64,000 nt of DNA from Siphonodentalium dalli (taxonomy: Eukaryota; Mollusca; Scaphopoda; Gadilida; Siphonodentaliidae), in NCBI GenBank assembly GCA_032622095.1, contig CP136065.1, positions 68,541,675-68,605,674 on the forward strand. Reading direction: 5' to 3'. The notes beneath the pieces are model-generated. The model saw nothing but the letters and a program-made list of their open reading frames with translations. It was not told the DNA's origin and ran no database searches. Position 1 is the stretch's first letter; every line of letters starts with the position of its first letter. Shown here piece by piece: positions 12,463-22,783 of this stretch. The translations under genes were made by a program, and so were the position numbers.

Positions 12463-13371
12463 TTTGTTTCTTTTTTTTCTGAAAATATATAAAGGCTTAC
12501 ATTTTCAAAGCACAAGCTTCTAAAGTTATATGAAGATTAGAGCAATTTTTTTTTCTGAAAAGTGATAAAAACATACCTAATTGTTCTGTCATTAAAACAA
12601 CATATTCGTTCGCGGACGATAAAAGCTAATTGGTGCCTATTTGTGAAATGTATCTGTTTAATGAATATTTAAAAAGCCGCTTGGTCGCCCCTCCTCCGGA
12701 AAAAGGTACATTTTGTGCCCGTGTTGTTTTAGAAGAGCAAAAATAAATTAAAATTCTGGGAACAATCATTGAATTTGCTTCCAACTGTATGAATTAACAC
12801 ACCTAGTTATATTTGATTGCACACCAAAGTAATTTTAAGTATAAAATGGGTATATCGCTCTTAGAAATTGTTGGACCGTACCAAAATTAAATCTATATAT
12901 TCATGTGATTATCCACAAACCAAACATCAAATCAATCGAATAACGTTAACGCCCAAACACCAAACATAAACAATCAACATATTCTGAATTTCTGAGTTAA
13001 CAAAAACGGGCATGTCGCTAACATTGTTCATCGGATTAAACCCATGTGAGTATCTTATTCGCAATAGATTTATCAACATGACATACATGTAGCTCTGTCA
13101 GACATTATATTTAAAAGTTATCATCCGGACAGATAGTGTTACAGGCGGACGGACACCGCCGCTCATTTATTTACCGGAGATCCCCTGAAAACTTTGTTCA
13201 GAGTACAAGAACATGAGACAACAATTATATGCGGAAAGGTACAAACATAATTACAAATGACGTGACAGAAAAGAAAACACGATCATAAGTTTTATAGTAC
13301 AGACTGGTGTGAAATTAAATGTATATTCATAGTTTCCACACTGAATTCAATATGATTGCAACACGACTTAC

Positions 13372-13433
13372 CTTTACTATAGTACAGCACACAACCGACT
13401 TGCTGCCTTTTGCGTTTCTGTCGGTTATATATC
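13372..13433 (-). promoter_or_regulatory. TATA box and non-coding leader exon of copy A
   Basis: On the minus strand ATATATAACC lies at 13423-13433. About 30 bp downstream is a short leader exon (about 13402-13372) ending in a strong donor AAAG|GTAAGT at 13372/13371. The first intron then runs to the acceptor TTTTCAG at 12481-12479, 16 nt before the ATG. The same arrangement is found in all four copies, which argues for a real promoter. The exact transcription start is inferred from TATA spacing only. Confidence 0.65.
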
Positions 13434-13610
13434 GAGGTGTTCATGCGGTGTGTGCGTAACAAATAACAAGTCTTATTTCATCGCCCGTCCCCCGTCCATT
13501 GTATAGATGTCATGTCATAACATAACGCATACCTCTGGTTAAACAATAGCGAGTTTGCGATTTAAAATTGTTCCGGGTACGCGTTTTGTAATCGTAAAAT
13601 GCTTTACGGG

Positions 13611-14960
13611 CATGGGGGGGGGGGGGTCGGAAATATTTTCCAGACACGTATGATCATTTTAATTTTTTCCGGCCACGGAGGACCCACCCACCCAATTTCT
13701 TCCGTTTCCGGCCTTTTTTTCCAGGCAATTTTGGACACCCACCCTTTTTTTCAGTTTCAGGAAGTTTTTTCCGGTCAGTTTTGGACACCCACCCCCCTTA
13801 AATTTGAGAAAAATTATCAATTGAGCAACCAAATAGCTGACTATCCTGCATTATCATAATTTATTGTGCGATATTTGAATAGAACAGTGCATAATGAGAT
13901 AACTATACTATTTGAATTTATCATATAAGTGTCATTAATCAAGAAATGTGTCAACATAATAACATTTCTAGGGATATATAAGCAGAGTGCCAAGGTTTTT
14001 ATTAACATTCATTTTCATAATATATAGTCACATGATCTAGTCACATAATCACATTTGAGTGTTCTACAGAATACATGGTACCGGTACAACAAATTTCAGA
14101 TTATTTGATATTTTGATATTTGCTATGTGAAATACAGTAATGCCCTAATTAATCGACTCCATAACCACAGCAGAATAATGGGTAATTTAATTTTAATTTC
14201 CGACTAAATCCTGAAAAATTACCCATTATTCTGCTGTGGTTATGGAGTCGTTTAATTAGGGCATTACTGTATTGCTGGAATCAAATTGTTTATCAAAACA
14301 TGTGAAAATACAACTGTTCATCCCATTTCATCCCAGTTTGAAGAATAATGCTTATACCAAACATAACCATGATATACATGCGTGACTCTTCTTGGGGCAT
14401 CTCAGAAACCAGAACTGAGGAAACATGTTATAGCGTGTAATGGCAGGCTGGTATAGCCACTGCCTGAAGTAATAGGCTTCGTAATAATTGGGAATAATAT
14501 GGATGGATAGCCTAATTTCACTTCTTTTTTTGCTCACGATATCAGTGACGATAAAATCTTTGTTACTGTGATTAACATTACAAGCTGATCCACATTAACA
14601 TGGAAAACAATGTGAAATTGTTCAAGCTGGCCCGGCTGGCCTTCAATTTATTTGTTAAGATTTAATGTTTTACGTTGTCAAAAGTCTATTTTATCCATTA
14701 TTTATTATATCTTTATTTCCATGTCGCATATGGTCAAGTGTGCTTTCATTTTATTGCTTATTTTCAGCTGAGTTCTGCATAGTTATTCTTATTTTGTTGT
14801 ATCAGTAGATGGAATCCTGATTAAATTTTATTTAAAAATAAGACTCAATATCAGGAATGGAAAACAAATTTGGCATATGGAAATAAATGTTTTTTGGACC
14901 CACGAGACACCCACCCACCCCATCATACGTGCCTGGAAATTGTTTCCGCCCCCCCCCCTG
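13611..14960. mobile_element. 1.35-kb hAT-like non-autonomous element (unit A)
   Basis: The ends are CATGGGGG and (inverted) CAGGGGG followed by matching CGGAAA..TTTCCAGRCACGTATGAT. Flanks TTACGGGC (13604-13611) and TTACGGAC (14961-14968) look like a target duplication of 7-8 bp. Copies C (57440-57495) and D show the uninterrupted site. The terminal G tract is 13 long here and 8 in unit B. No transposase is present. Assignment to hAT rests on duplication length and the CA..G termini. Confidence 0.6.
14135..14269. mobile_element. 135-bp mariner/pogo-like hairpin MITE, nested (unit A)
   Basis: The ends CAGTAATGCCCTAATTAA and its complement are flanked by TA on both sides. Arms of about 55 bp pair almost perfectly, leaving a short loop. 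It lies inside the hAT-like element. The unit B copy at 34590-34724 has one arm mutation (CTCCTG for CTGCTG). Confidence 0.75.
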
Positions 14961-15545
14961 TTACGGACAGAATTAAGCACATCGACTGGTAATGTATGGT
15001 GAGCCAACTGCAACAAAATTGTTTTATGAAATAGAGCAATTGCTATTGGCATTCGCTTTTTTTAGTTGACGTTATTCTTACCGTTATGGTTTGTTGGAAA
15101 ATTGCTTTAGATTATATGGGGCCACTGTATAATCATTTAGCATTCTTCAGGGACGACAGTGGGAAGGGGTTGGTGCATTTCTTTGGCCCAATTTGGTAAC
15201 ATTTTCATCAATTGGATTTCATAAATTATTTCGCAGACCGATAGAGTTTTGACTAAAACAGTTGGAATACTCAGACATAGAAAATATGTTATGATAACTC
15301 AAATATAAATTTCGTTAGTTTAAATTTCAACCAATAATCGGTATAAAAGTGTGTTGTTTTTAAACCCAGGTCCAAGAATGTCATACATGTACTTTCGGTC
15401 AGATATAAGACCGAATTTGCCCCTTATATTAGTTGAGGCATATTTTCTTGAAATTGTGTTGGAGTCGAAGGGTCGGGGCAAGGAAATGTTTATCCAATGA
15501 ATTGGGATTGTTCTGGATTAAAAAGTTAAACTTGTTAACGACAAA
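14961..15545. other. Upstream segment shared by all four units
   Basis: Matches 57480-58125 (C) and the reverse complement of about 59060-59490 (D). Just past AAAGGRCC (15546) the A/B sequence and the C/D sequence become unrelated, marking an old rearrangement breakpoint. No gene is supported. Confidence 0.5.
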
Positions 15546-15708
15546 GGACCCTGATTGGTCACTGAATATCCTTGGTGTTTTTGCATAACAAATGCATCAC
15601 ACCTCTTTCATATGATTTCACATAGGTAAAATAGCAATTGGCACAGGCATGAACCTTTTGTAGTGAATTTTGAATTTTGTGATGTGGTCTAAACTTTGAC
15701 ATTATTTT

Positions 15709-16063
15709 TTAGTGCGGTTGTGACTCTAGTTGCGAAAACACAAAATTTAAAGGCGAATTCCCTGCTGGACGGTTATGATTGCTTTGCATAAAAGTTTCCA
15801 CAAATGTCAATATTTCAGACTTAAAGAAACTTTTGGAAATACGATTTATATTGCAAACAGTATACGCTAACACCTTGGCGCTGAGACCTATGGAAAACAT
15901 TTACACCAGTGTAACCTAAAGGGCAAAAATTAGCTTTTGTGCATTTTTGATTCCTGTTAGTCACTTTAAATTGTTTTGATGCATTTTTCACAGCCTGGTC
16001 TTTCAGTCCACTTAATCTCTCATGCAGGGTGTGGGAATTCTTGTTGCTGATGTCTTCTTCCAC
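15709..16063 (-). pseudogene. Possible coding remnant of unknown kind, split by a frame change
   Basis: Two overlapping minus-strand frames (16063-15821 and 15900-15709) join plausibly near 15900. The first begins MEEDISNKNSHTLHERL and is rich in Lys, Asn and Gln; the second ends FVFSQLESQPH. Composition looks more protein-like than the surroundings, but I recognise no domain and the frames do not connect. The same arrangement is in unit B (36168-36522), so the break predates the duplication. It is missing from C and D. It may be a transposon relic. Confidence 0.25.
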
Positions 16064-16381
16064 TTACAAAAGCCAAACAAAAAGCGTATTACCTTTTAAA
16101 GCAAATGCCAAGGTATTCTCAGAATTTGTCAAGGTGATAATAGTCATATGATGATGGAAATTACACGTAACACGAGCAATTTAATACATGATTGTTATAA
16201 GAGGCTAAACTAACGAGTATTTTGGATTTTATAGCCAGGGATGTACAGATCTATATCGTGAAAATGTGTCATTTCAACTGGTGGGTATTGTTATTTGAAG
16301 GTTAATAGCACTAAAGCTGGGATACATTTAAGAAAATGCTCCAGCGCTTTGAAGAGAGCATATATTTGTTCAACTAATTAA

Positions 16382-16750
16382 CCCTTTACCCAACAAACCG
16401 GCCAAAACCGGCCAAATAAAGCTTCAACAGCCTAAAATATCTTCGGTCTGTCTCAATAGAACCATACAAATATGGGTATCATTGGAACCGGCTCCTTGAC
16501 CACATTGTGATAGTTACAGTTATACCCTGTGCCAATGCATTCTCTTATATATGCGAGTCGACCATAGGTCGCCTCGCATATATAAGAGAATGCATTGGCC
16601 TAAAAAAAAAAAAATTAACACTTCTTTAACAATTTTCTAATTTTTAATGTGTTAAGCCAATGCATTCTCTTATATATGCGAGGCGACCTATGGTCGACTC
16701 GCATATATAAGAGAATGCATTGGCACAGGGCCGTTCTGTTGGGTAAAGGG
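16382..16750. mobile_element. TTAA-flanked (piggyBac-type) MITE with two palindromes (unit A, first)
   Basis: Flanked by TTAA on both sides (16378-16381, 16751-16754). The ends are inverted: CCCTTTACCCAACA and TGTTGGGTAAAGGG. Inside are two 69-bp palindromes (16531-16599, 16656-16724) separated by an A/T-rich spacer. TTAA target duplications and CCC..GGG termini fit piggyBac-type non-autonomous elements. No coding capacity. Confidence 0.75.
16531..16599. repeat. 69-bp near-perfect palindrome (type example, eight in window)
   Basis: 33-bp arms beginning GCCAATGCATTCTCTTATAT, one mismatch and a 3-nt centre. Other members: 16656-16724, 16906-16974, 17055-17123, 26419-26487, 36995-37063, 37142-37210 and 45390-45458. 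All lie inside TTAA-flanked elements. Confidence 0.9.
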
Positions 16751-16879
16751 TTAAATCACCTAATACCCACACGTTTGACTACCAAAAGATAGTCAATCGG
16801 GGTTCACGATTAGATGGCTATTGGGATATAATCGCGACCACAGGAGACACGCGTGGTTTCGATTGAGTATCATATTTAA

Positions 16880-17254
16880 CCCTTTACCCAACAGAAGGGC
16901 CCTGTGCCAATGCATTCTCTTATATATGCGAGTCGACCATAGGTCGCCTCGCATATATAAGAGAATGCATTGGCTTAACACATTAAAAATTATAAAATTG
17001 TTAAAGAATGTAAGAAAAAATGGTAAAAAGTGTTAAAAAAAGATATTTTTTTAGGCCAATGCATTCTCTTATATATGCGAGGCGACCTATGGTCGACTCG
17101 CATATATAAGAAAATGCATTGGCACAGGGCATAACTGTAACTATCACAATGTGGTCAAGGAGCCGGTTCCAATGATATCCATATGTGTATGGTTCTATTG
17201 AGACAGACCGAAGATATTTTAGGCTGTTGAATCTTTATTTGGCCGGTTTTGGCC
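16880..17254. mobile_element. Second, inverted copy of the TTAA-type MITE (unit A only)
   Basis: Inverted relative to the first copy and lacking about 18 bp of one terminus. It carries palindromes at 16906-16974 and 17055-17123. The insertion is bracketed by 25-bp direct repeats (16855-16879 and 17255-17279) that are present once in unit B. Confidence 0.7.
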
Positions 17255-17499
17255 GGTTTCGATTGAGTATCATATTTAATCTGAATGGTGATGATTCTAT
17301 AAAGAATGTACTTTGACGAAATAACGTTGATGTGTATGAGACATTGCAACTCTGGTGAAATATAAGTCAAATTCTTCTATTGGGTGGGTCGGCCTTGTGG
17401 AGGTTTGGGTTACGCTCTTTAAAACACTTCTTCAAATATGTCCGTTATTTCGTCAAAAACACTTCTTCAAATATCTGCGTTATTTCGTTTATAAAAATA

Positions 17500-17690
17500 A
17501 TTTCCTATTTCTACATCTCGCTCTATATTCCGCTCTATTTCGCTATATTTTCCTATTTCGCTTTTTCGCTGTATTTCGCTATTTCGCTGTATTTTCCTAT
17601 TTCGCTTTTTCGTTGTATTTCATCTATATCTATATTTGCGTATGTATGTATGTCTGGCTGTCTGTCTGTCTGCCTGTCTGTGAGAAATTC
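17500..17690. repeat. TTCGCT/TATTTCGC low-complexity tract and TCTG microsatellite
   Basis: Irregular repeats of TATTTCGCT and TTTTCCTATTTCGC end in a CTGTCTGTCTG run near 17650-17680. Also present at about 37550-37710. Long open frames here are a composition effect. Confidence 0.6.
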
Positions 17691-17739
17691 ACAGGGGACG
17701 ATATAGATGATATTAAAGGTGTCTACTAGGGGTAACTTT

Positions 17740-18850
17740 TTACGAGAAAGATAATGGTGCGGGTTAGAATTTTCTAAAGTGACGCCGTTGTTGTCAAGGG
17801 TAGAAATGGGGGAGGGGCAGAATTCTTTTTGTCGCCATCATCATCCCCATGATATGGAGAATCAAATGGTGTGATTTAAATATGTCAAAAGTGGCGTCGT
17901 TTGAGTCAGGGAGGCACGGAAGGGGAGAGGGGCACCAACATTGATAAAACTAATTTTAGTGCCGATGTCCACCAAATTTATATATATTCTTCTTCGTGAT
18001 ACAAGGAATCTAATTGTGCGATTTAAAGACGCCAAATTGATGTTGTTTGGATGAGAGATTGGGAGGGGCACTCAATTTGATCAGAATGCGTTTAGTCGCC
18101 GATTGCCACCACACTTATACAAAATAATCCCCATGGAATGAGGATTCTAATGATGTGGCTTAAATCTGTCAAAAGTGGCTTCATTCGAGTCAGGTGTGCA
18201 CTGAAAAGGAGAAGGGCACCAAAATTGATACACAATATTTTTAGCGCCAATTTCCACCAAATTGATACACGTTCTTATCCATGATACGAGGAATCTAATC
18301 GTGTGATTTAAATACGCCATATTGGTGCTGTTTGGGTGAGAGATGGTGATGGGAGGGGTTGACTCCAAAATTTATAATTTTAGTACCAATTACCATCAAA
18401 TTCATACACTTTCCTCTCAAATGATACGAGGAATCAAATCGTCCTGTCTGTCTTTCTGTCTGTTTGTATGTGTTCTATATTTAACTTCACGGGGTACGAT
18501 CTAGAGAGCACCAAGGCGGTAACTTTTTACGAGGAAGTTAATGGTGCGGGTTAAAATTGTATAAAATGGCGCTGTTGGTGTCAGGGGAAGAAAAGAGGGA
18601 ATGTCGGCAAAATTAATAAAATATGGTGAAATAGTTTTGTCGCTGATTTCAACCAAACGCATACATAACCACCTCCGCGATATGGCGCTGTTCGAGTCAG
18701 CGTTGCAGGGAGCACTAATTTCCACCAAATTCATGCACGTTCTTCTCTAATGATACGATGAATTAAATCACATTTGGTGTTGTTTAGGCCACGGATGACG
18801 AGAGGATATGCACTGTCATTGATAAGATTGCTATTCGCCGATGTCCACCT
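17740..18850. repeat. Degenerate tandem repeat of 140-147 bp, about six units (unit A)
   Basis: Words like ATGATACGAGGAATCTAATC recur near 17849, 17996, 18133, 18281, 18420 and 18749. Units also share GATTTAAATA..CC, GGAGAGGGGCACCAA and GCCGATTTCCACCAAATT. The counterpart in unit B is about 37780-38890. Confidence 0.7.
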
Positions 18851-20103
18851 AATATACGTTATATACATGTATAGTCACCCAGGCCATCTCCATATCGTTT
18901 TAAGGAGTTTTTTGGCGTTCAAATTTCACAATCTCGACAAATGGTGACCCAATTAAGTCACTTGAACAATTATATCTTCTAAACTGCCATATGTATATGG
19001 GGATAGGAATCAGTCTGTATCACATGACTTTTCAGGATCCTCCAATACTGACATATGACAAGGGCATATATGCCCGATACAGCGGTTTTTTAGAACAAAC
19101 TCATCGACTAACATAAACAAGACCAAATCTCGCTCTGTGTCGGACACATGCAGTTGATATATATTTACGTGCGCAGCAACATTTCTTTTAAACTGAGAAT
19201 ATTTAGCTAATATATTGCACCATGAACAGATGAGCACCTGGACATTTCTTTAAAACATCTGTATCTCCACGGAGATATGAGAGCCAGAGGGTCCTACTAA
19301 AACCCGACCGCACCCGACCGCACCCGACCGCACCCGACCGCACCGCCCCCAGGGGTCCGAGCGAGATGGGGTTTGCACTATCGTGTAGAATGGACCCGAA
19401 TGTACCAAAGTTCTAATCCCCAAGTCGATAGCTCGAGCGAACACGGCACTGTTAACCCCTGACTTGCGGTCGTTTCCGCCAGGTACGGGAAATGAAAAAA
19501 GGCGCCGACCGCACCTCCCCTGACTGCATGGCCACGGAAATGTACATTATATCATGAAGTGAATACCCATATGCATCCATGGGCGATCGGACAAGTCGCT
19601 AGCTGCAGCGGAAGTGAATAAATTAACCCATACGCTGCTGCCGAATTCGCTATAAAGGTACGCAAAAACGCCGAAATTAACACCCGCCGACACATGTTTA
19701 GGCCGGAGTTATACAGTGTGTGTGTAATTTATTTTAGATGAAAAACATGACTGTTGGAAGGAAACTTGAAACTGATTCTTTGCCTACGTGTATCTATATC
19801 TAACAGAATGTTTGTTGGTTATTAATATTGTAGTTGATTACAACACCGAAGTGTCAGTGATATGTCCAAACGCAAACAGAGGCAAATGTATAATGACAAA
19901 ATCGACAAATTATAATGCACGAGAAGCATGGTGTTTCACAAACATAGAAACACTTATGTTGAGATATGTTCAAAGTTAGCACATGGAAGCAGGCTTTATT
20001 ATGATAAGAACGCATATTTTCTCGCGTGATATCCCACAGACCCCTGGCACAATAGACCCCAACCACCCAAATGCATATATGTCTTTGAGTGGTTTGGGTG
20101 TAT

Positions 20104-22783
20104 AGGATAGGATAGGATATTTTTATTTACAATACACATATGAATAGTACAATAAATTAACATAAAACTAGAATAATTCAGTATATTGCTGGGGGGAACA
20201 TAGCCCTGTCGGGCTGTCTTCCTGTTTCCCCCATAACAAATATCATTATACAAATAATTTATCAGATAGCGTGAATATTATTCATATTCATATCCACGTA
20301 GACGTACAGACTAATCGTATATATATAACAAATAATATAAGACAAAATGTTCAGGGCGTTATTTTTACAAAAGTGTTTATATGTTTGTAAGCCAGTCCAG
20401 ACGAGTGATCACTATATCGCTTTATCTCTCCCCGGAAACGTTACGTTCTTGTCACATGTTCTAAAGTATGAGAAGTTTCTGCATGTCTTAGTTTCAAACG
20501 AAGATTGAGAGAATAGTATTCAGATTATAGAGAAGTTCTCATGATGAAATCTCAGAACACAAGCTCATCACGATGTCTCATCCGACTCAGAATTATTATT
20601 GCATACTCATTGATTCATAGGATTCTGGGGAGAGATTATGCAACTTTTATAGTAACAATAAAAATAAATATGAATTTATATGATTCGCCGGAAGCGCTTT
20701 TTGTTGAGTGAGGTTTAAGGGAGAATGTTAACTAAATGTGATAATTATGTGTGTGTATACCATCATAGATTGGAGGAGCAGACTCGGCATGAGTGTCCAT
20801 TACTTCAAATATGCTTGTTCACCTTTAATGTGTCGATATTATGACTTGCTTTGTAGTCATCGTGGTATTGGTATTGTAACATTTGATATGATCGAGGACG
20901 CGGTGGTGGAAATAAAAATGGTAGAGTAGAACTATGATTGTGCTAAGTGTATACATGGTGTTTATTTTAAGATAAGTATTCGTATTATGTATCGGTACAG
21001 TCGGGACATCCTGTGTTTTTACAGCGTACATTTTTTAGATAATTACCAAGTATTTTTGTCTGTAAGCGTTTCTTCAATATATGCCTGCTTTGTATGCATG
21101 TGTATTCAGCTTCAAGGTTGTTCCATATTGTGGGGAATGCGTGTGGTAATCTTCCAGAAAATTTAGTTCTAGGTTTTTCTAGTAGCAGGGGATTAGGGTG
21201 TCTTGGAGTTGATTTTGCTCGTTTGTTGTACATCATTTTAAAAGAAGCCGGCAGACGGTCATAATACCAGTCATGCACGAACATTGTAGAATTGATGGTG
21301 TGTAAGTCATATATTTTCAAGATATTTTCTTTTTTAAAGAGCGGGTCTGTGTGACTCCTATACTTCTTATTGCATATTATACGCATTGCTCGTTTTTGTA
21401 ATAGAAAATTTTTCTTGACTTCTGGAACATGTCCCCATATTTGGATACCGTAAACTAATTGGCTTTGAATCAATGCATAGTACAAAGTTTTCAACGCTTT
21501 ACTCGGGAAAAAATGTTTCACCTTATTGATACAATATATTGCATGTGATATTTTAGAGCAGATTATGGATACGTGCCTTTTGAACGTCAAGTTCTCATCA
21601 ATATGGATACCTAAAAAATTTGTTGAGGATTCGTGCCCAAGATTCCCTATTCGATTCAATTCATTGTGATTTAACTTTATTTTCAAAGTATTCCATTTTT
21701 TGTCATTATTCGGTGGGTGTATGAGCATATAGTTGCTTTTATTAATATTAATTGCAAGTTTATTACAGCAGCACCAATCGAATACATTGGATAATTCGTT
21801 GTTGACATAACTTTGTACTAATTCCCAATTTTTACCGCTTGTAAAGAGAGTGGTATCATCGGCATACGATAAAAAGTCCATTGTTGTAGAATTTGCCATA
21901 TTATTCACGTATATTAAAAAGATTATTGGCCCAAGAATTGAGCCTTGTGGGACTCCACAGGAAGTATTCATAAGGTTTGAAGCACACCCGCAATATTCAA
22001 CATATTGTCTCCTGTTATATAAATAACTAGCAGGTTAGCCCGCCACCGGCGGCTTGTCCGAAACATGACATTTTTATATATATTTTTTTAATTTTTAGCT
22101 CCACGCGTTTCAATAAGGAAAATTTGTACCCGGTAGCTCCACCAGTTTCCGAGATCTGGTCTGCGCATGAAAATTTGTACCCGGCGCAAGATACATTCAC
22201 ATGCCAAATTTCAAGTCGATAGCTCCACCCGTTTCCGAGATCTCGTCTGCGCATGCGCTGCATGGGCGTCGCACGGGCTCGGCGACCCGATAAAATTTGT
22301 ACCCGGCGCAAGATACATTCACATAGCAAATTTCAAGTCGATAGCTCCACCCGTTTCCGAGATCTCGTCTGCGAATGCGCTGCACGGGCGTCGCACGGGC
22401 TCGCCAATACGACAACGACCACCGCCTGGTCAAACTACACACACGTACCAAGTTTCGTCCCGATCGGTCGAGAATCGTAGATTTGTATGAAGTACAACAC
22501 ACACACAAACATAAATATATAAGAGAGATATGTAAATTAGATAGATTGTATTAAAATATATAGGAGAGATATGTAAATGATCTACACACCATTACTGGTG
22601 TTTGTCAAAGTTTAGTGGGGTATATCAATACTCATTCACGATCATATCATTGAGGTCCGGAGGGTGTGGGCTATCTCTCGAATACAAGGAGTTCTCAAAA
22701 TATATAGAAGAGAAGACTATAGAACCACGACTTTGCTACACCCCTAATACCATAGTGGTCAAGTTTTGATAGCAGTTTTGGTT
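20104..22783 (-). mobile_element. LINE-containing insertion with 14-bp target duplication (unit A only)
   Basis: TGGTTTGGGTGTAT flanks the insertion at 20090-20103 and 22784-22797, and occurs once in unit B (near 40394). On the minus strand the element ends at 20104 in AAATAAAAATAT plus a TCCTA-type short repeat, typical of a LINE 3' end. It includes the reverse transcriptase remnant at 20985-21971. 22027-22520 is a second repeat with two copies of a block of about 125 bp (CAAGTCGATAGCTCCACCCG type). The 5' part of the LINE is missing. Confidence 0.75.
20985..21971 (-). pseudogene. LINE reverse transcriptase, 5'-truncated fragment
   Basis: 328 residues, open to its own stop at 20985. It begins within the RT palm: GVPQGSILGP at residues 6-15, catalytic YADD at 36-39, then LGIHIDENLTFKRH and a thumb/C-terminal region ending CPDCTDT. 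The first half of the RT and the whole endonuclease are missing, so it cannot be functional. The motifs fit non-LTR retrotransposons of the CR1/Jockey supergroup; the finer family is uncertain. The 3' UTR is about 880 bp. It lies inside an insertion with target duplications, in the right arm of a hairpin that is intact in unit B. Confidence 0.85.

Noticed and set aside
16382-17254. Regularly spaced palindromes considered as a CRISPR-like array
   Set aside because: They are hairpins inside TTAA-flanked MITEs in a eukaryotic genome, with no spacers of uniform length and no cas genes.
17355-17729. 124-codon Phe/Tyr/Leu-rich frame
   Set aside because: Produced by the TATTTCGCT low-complexity tract; the unit B copy is frame-shifted.
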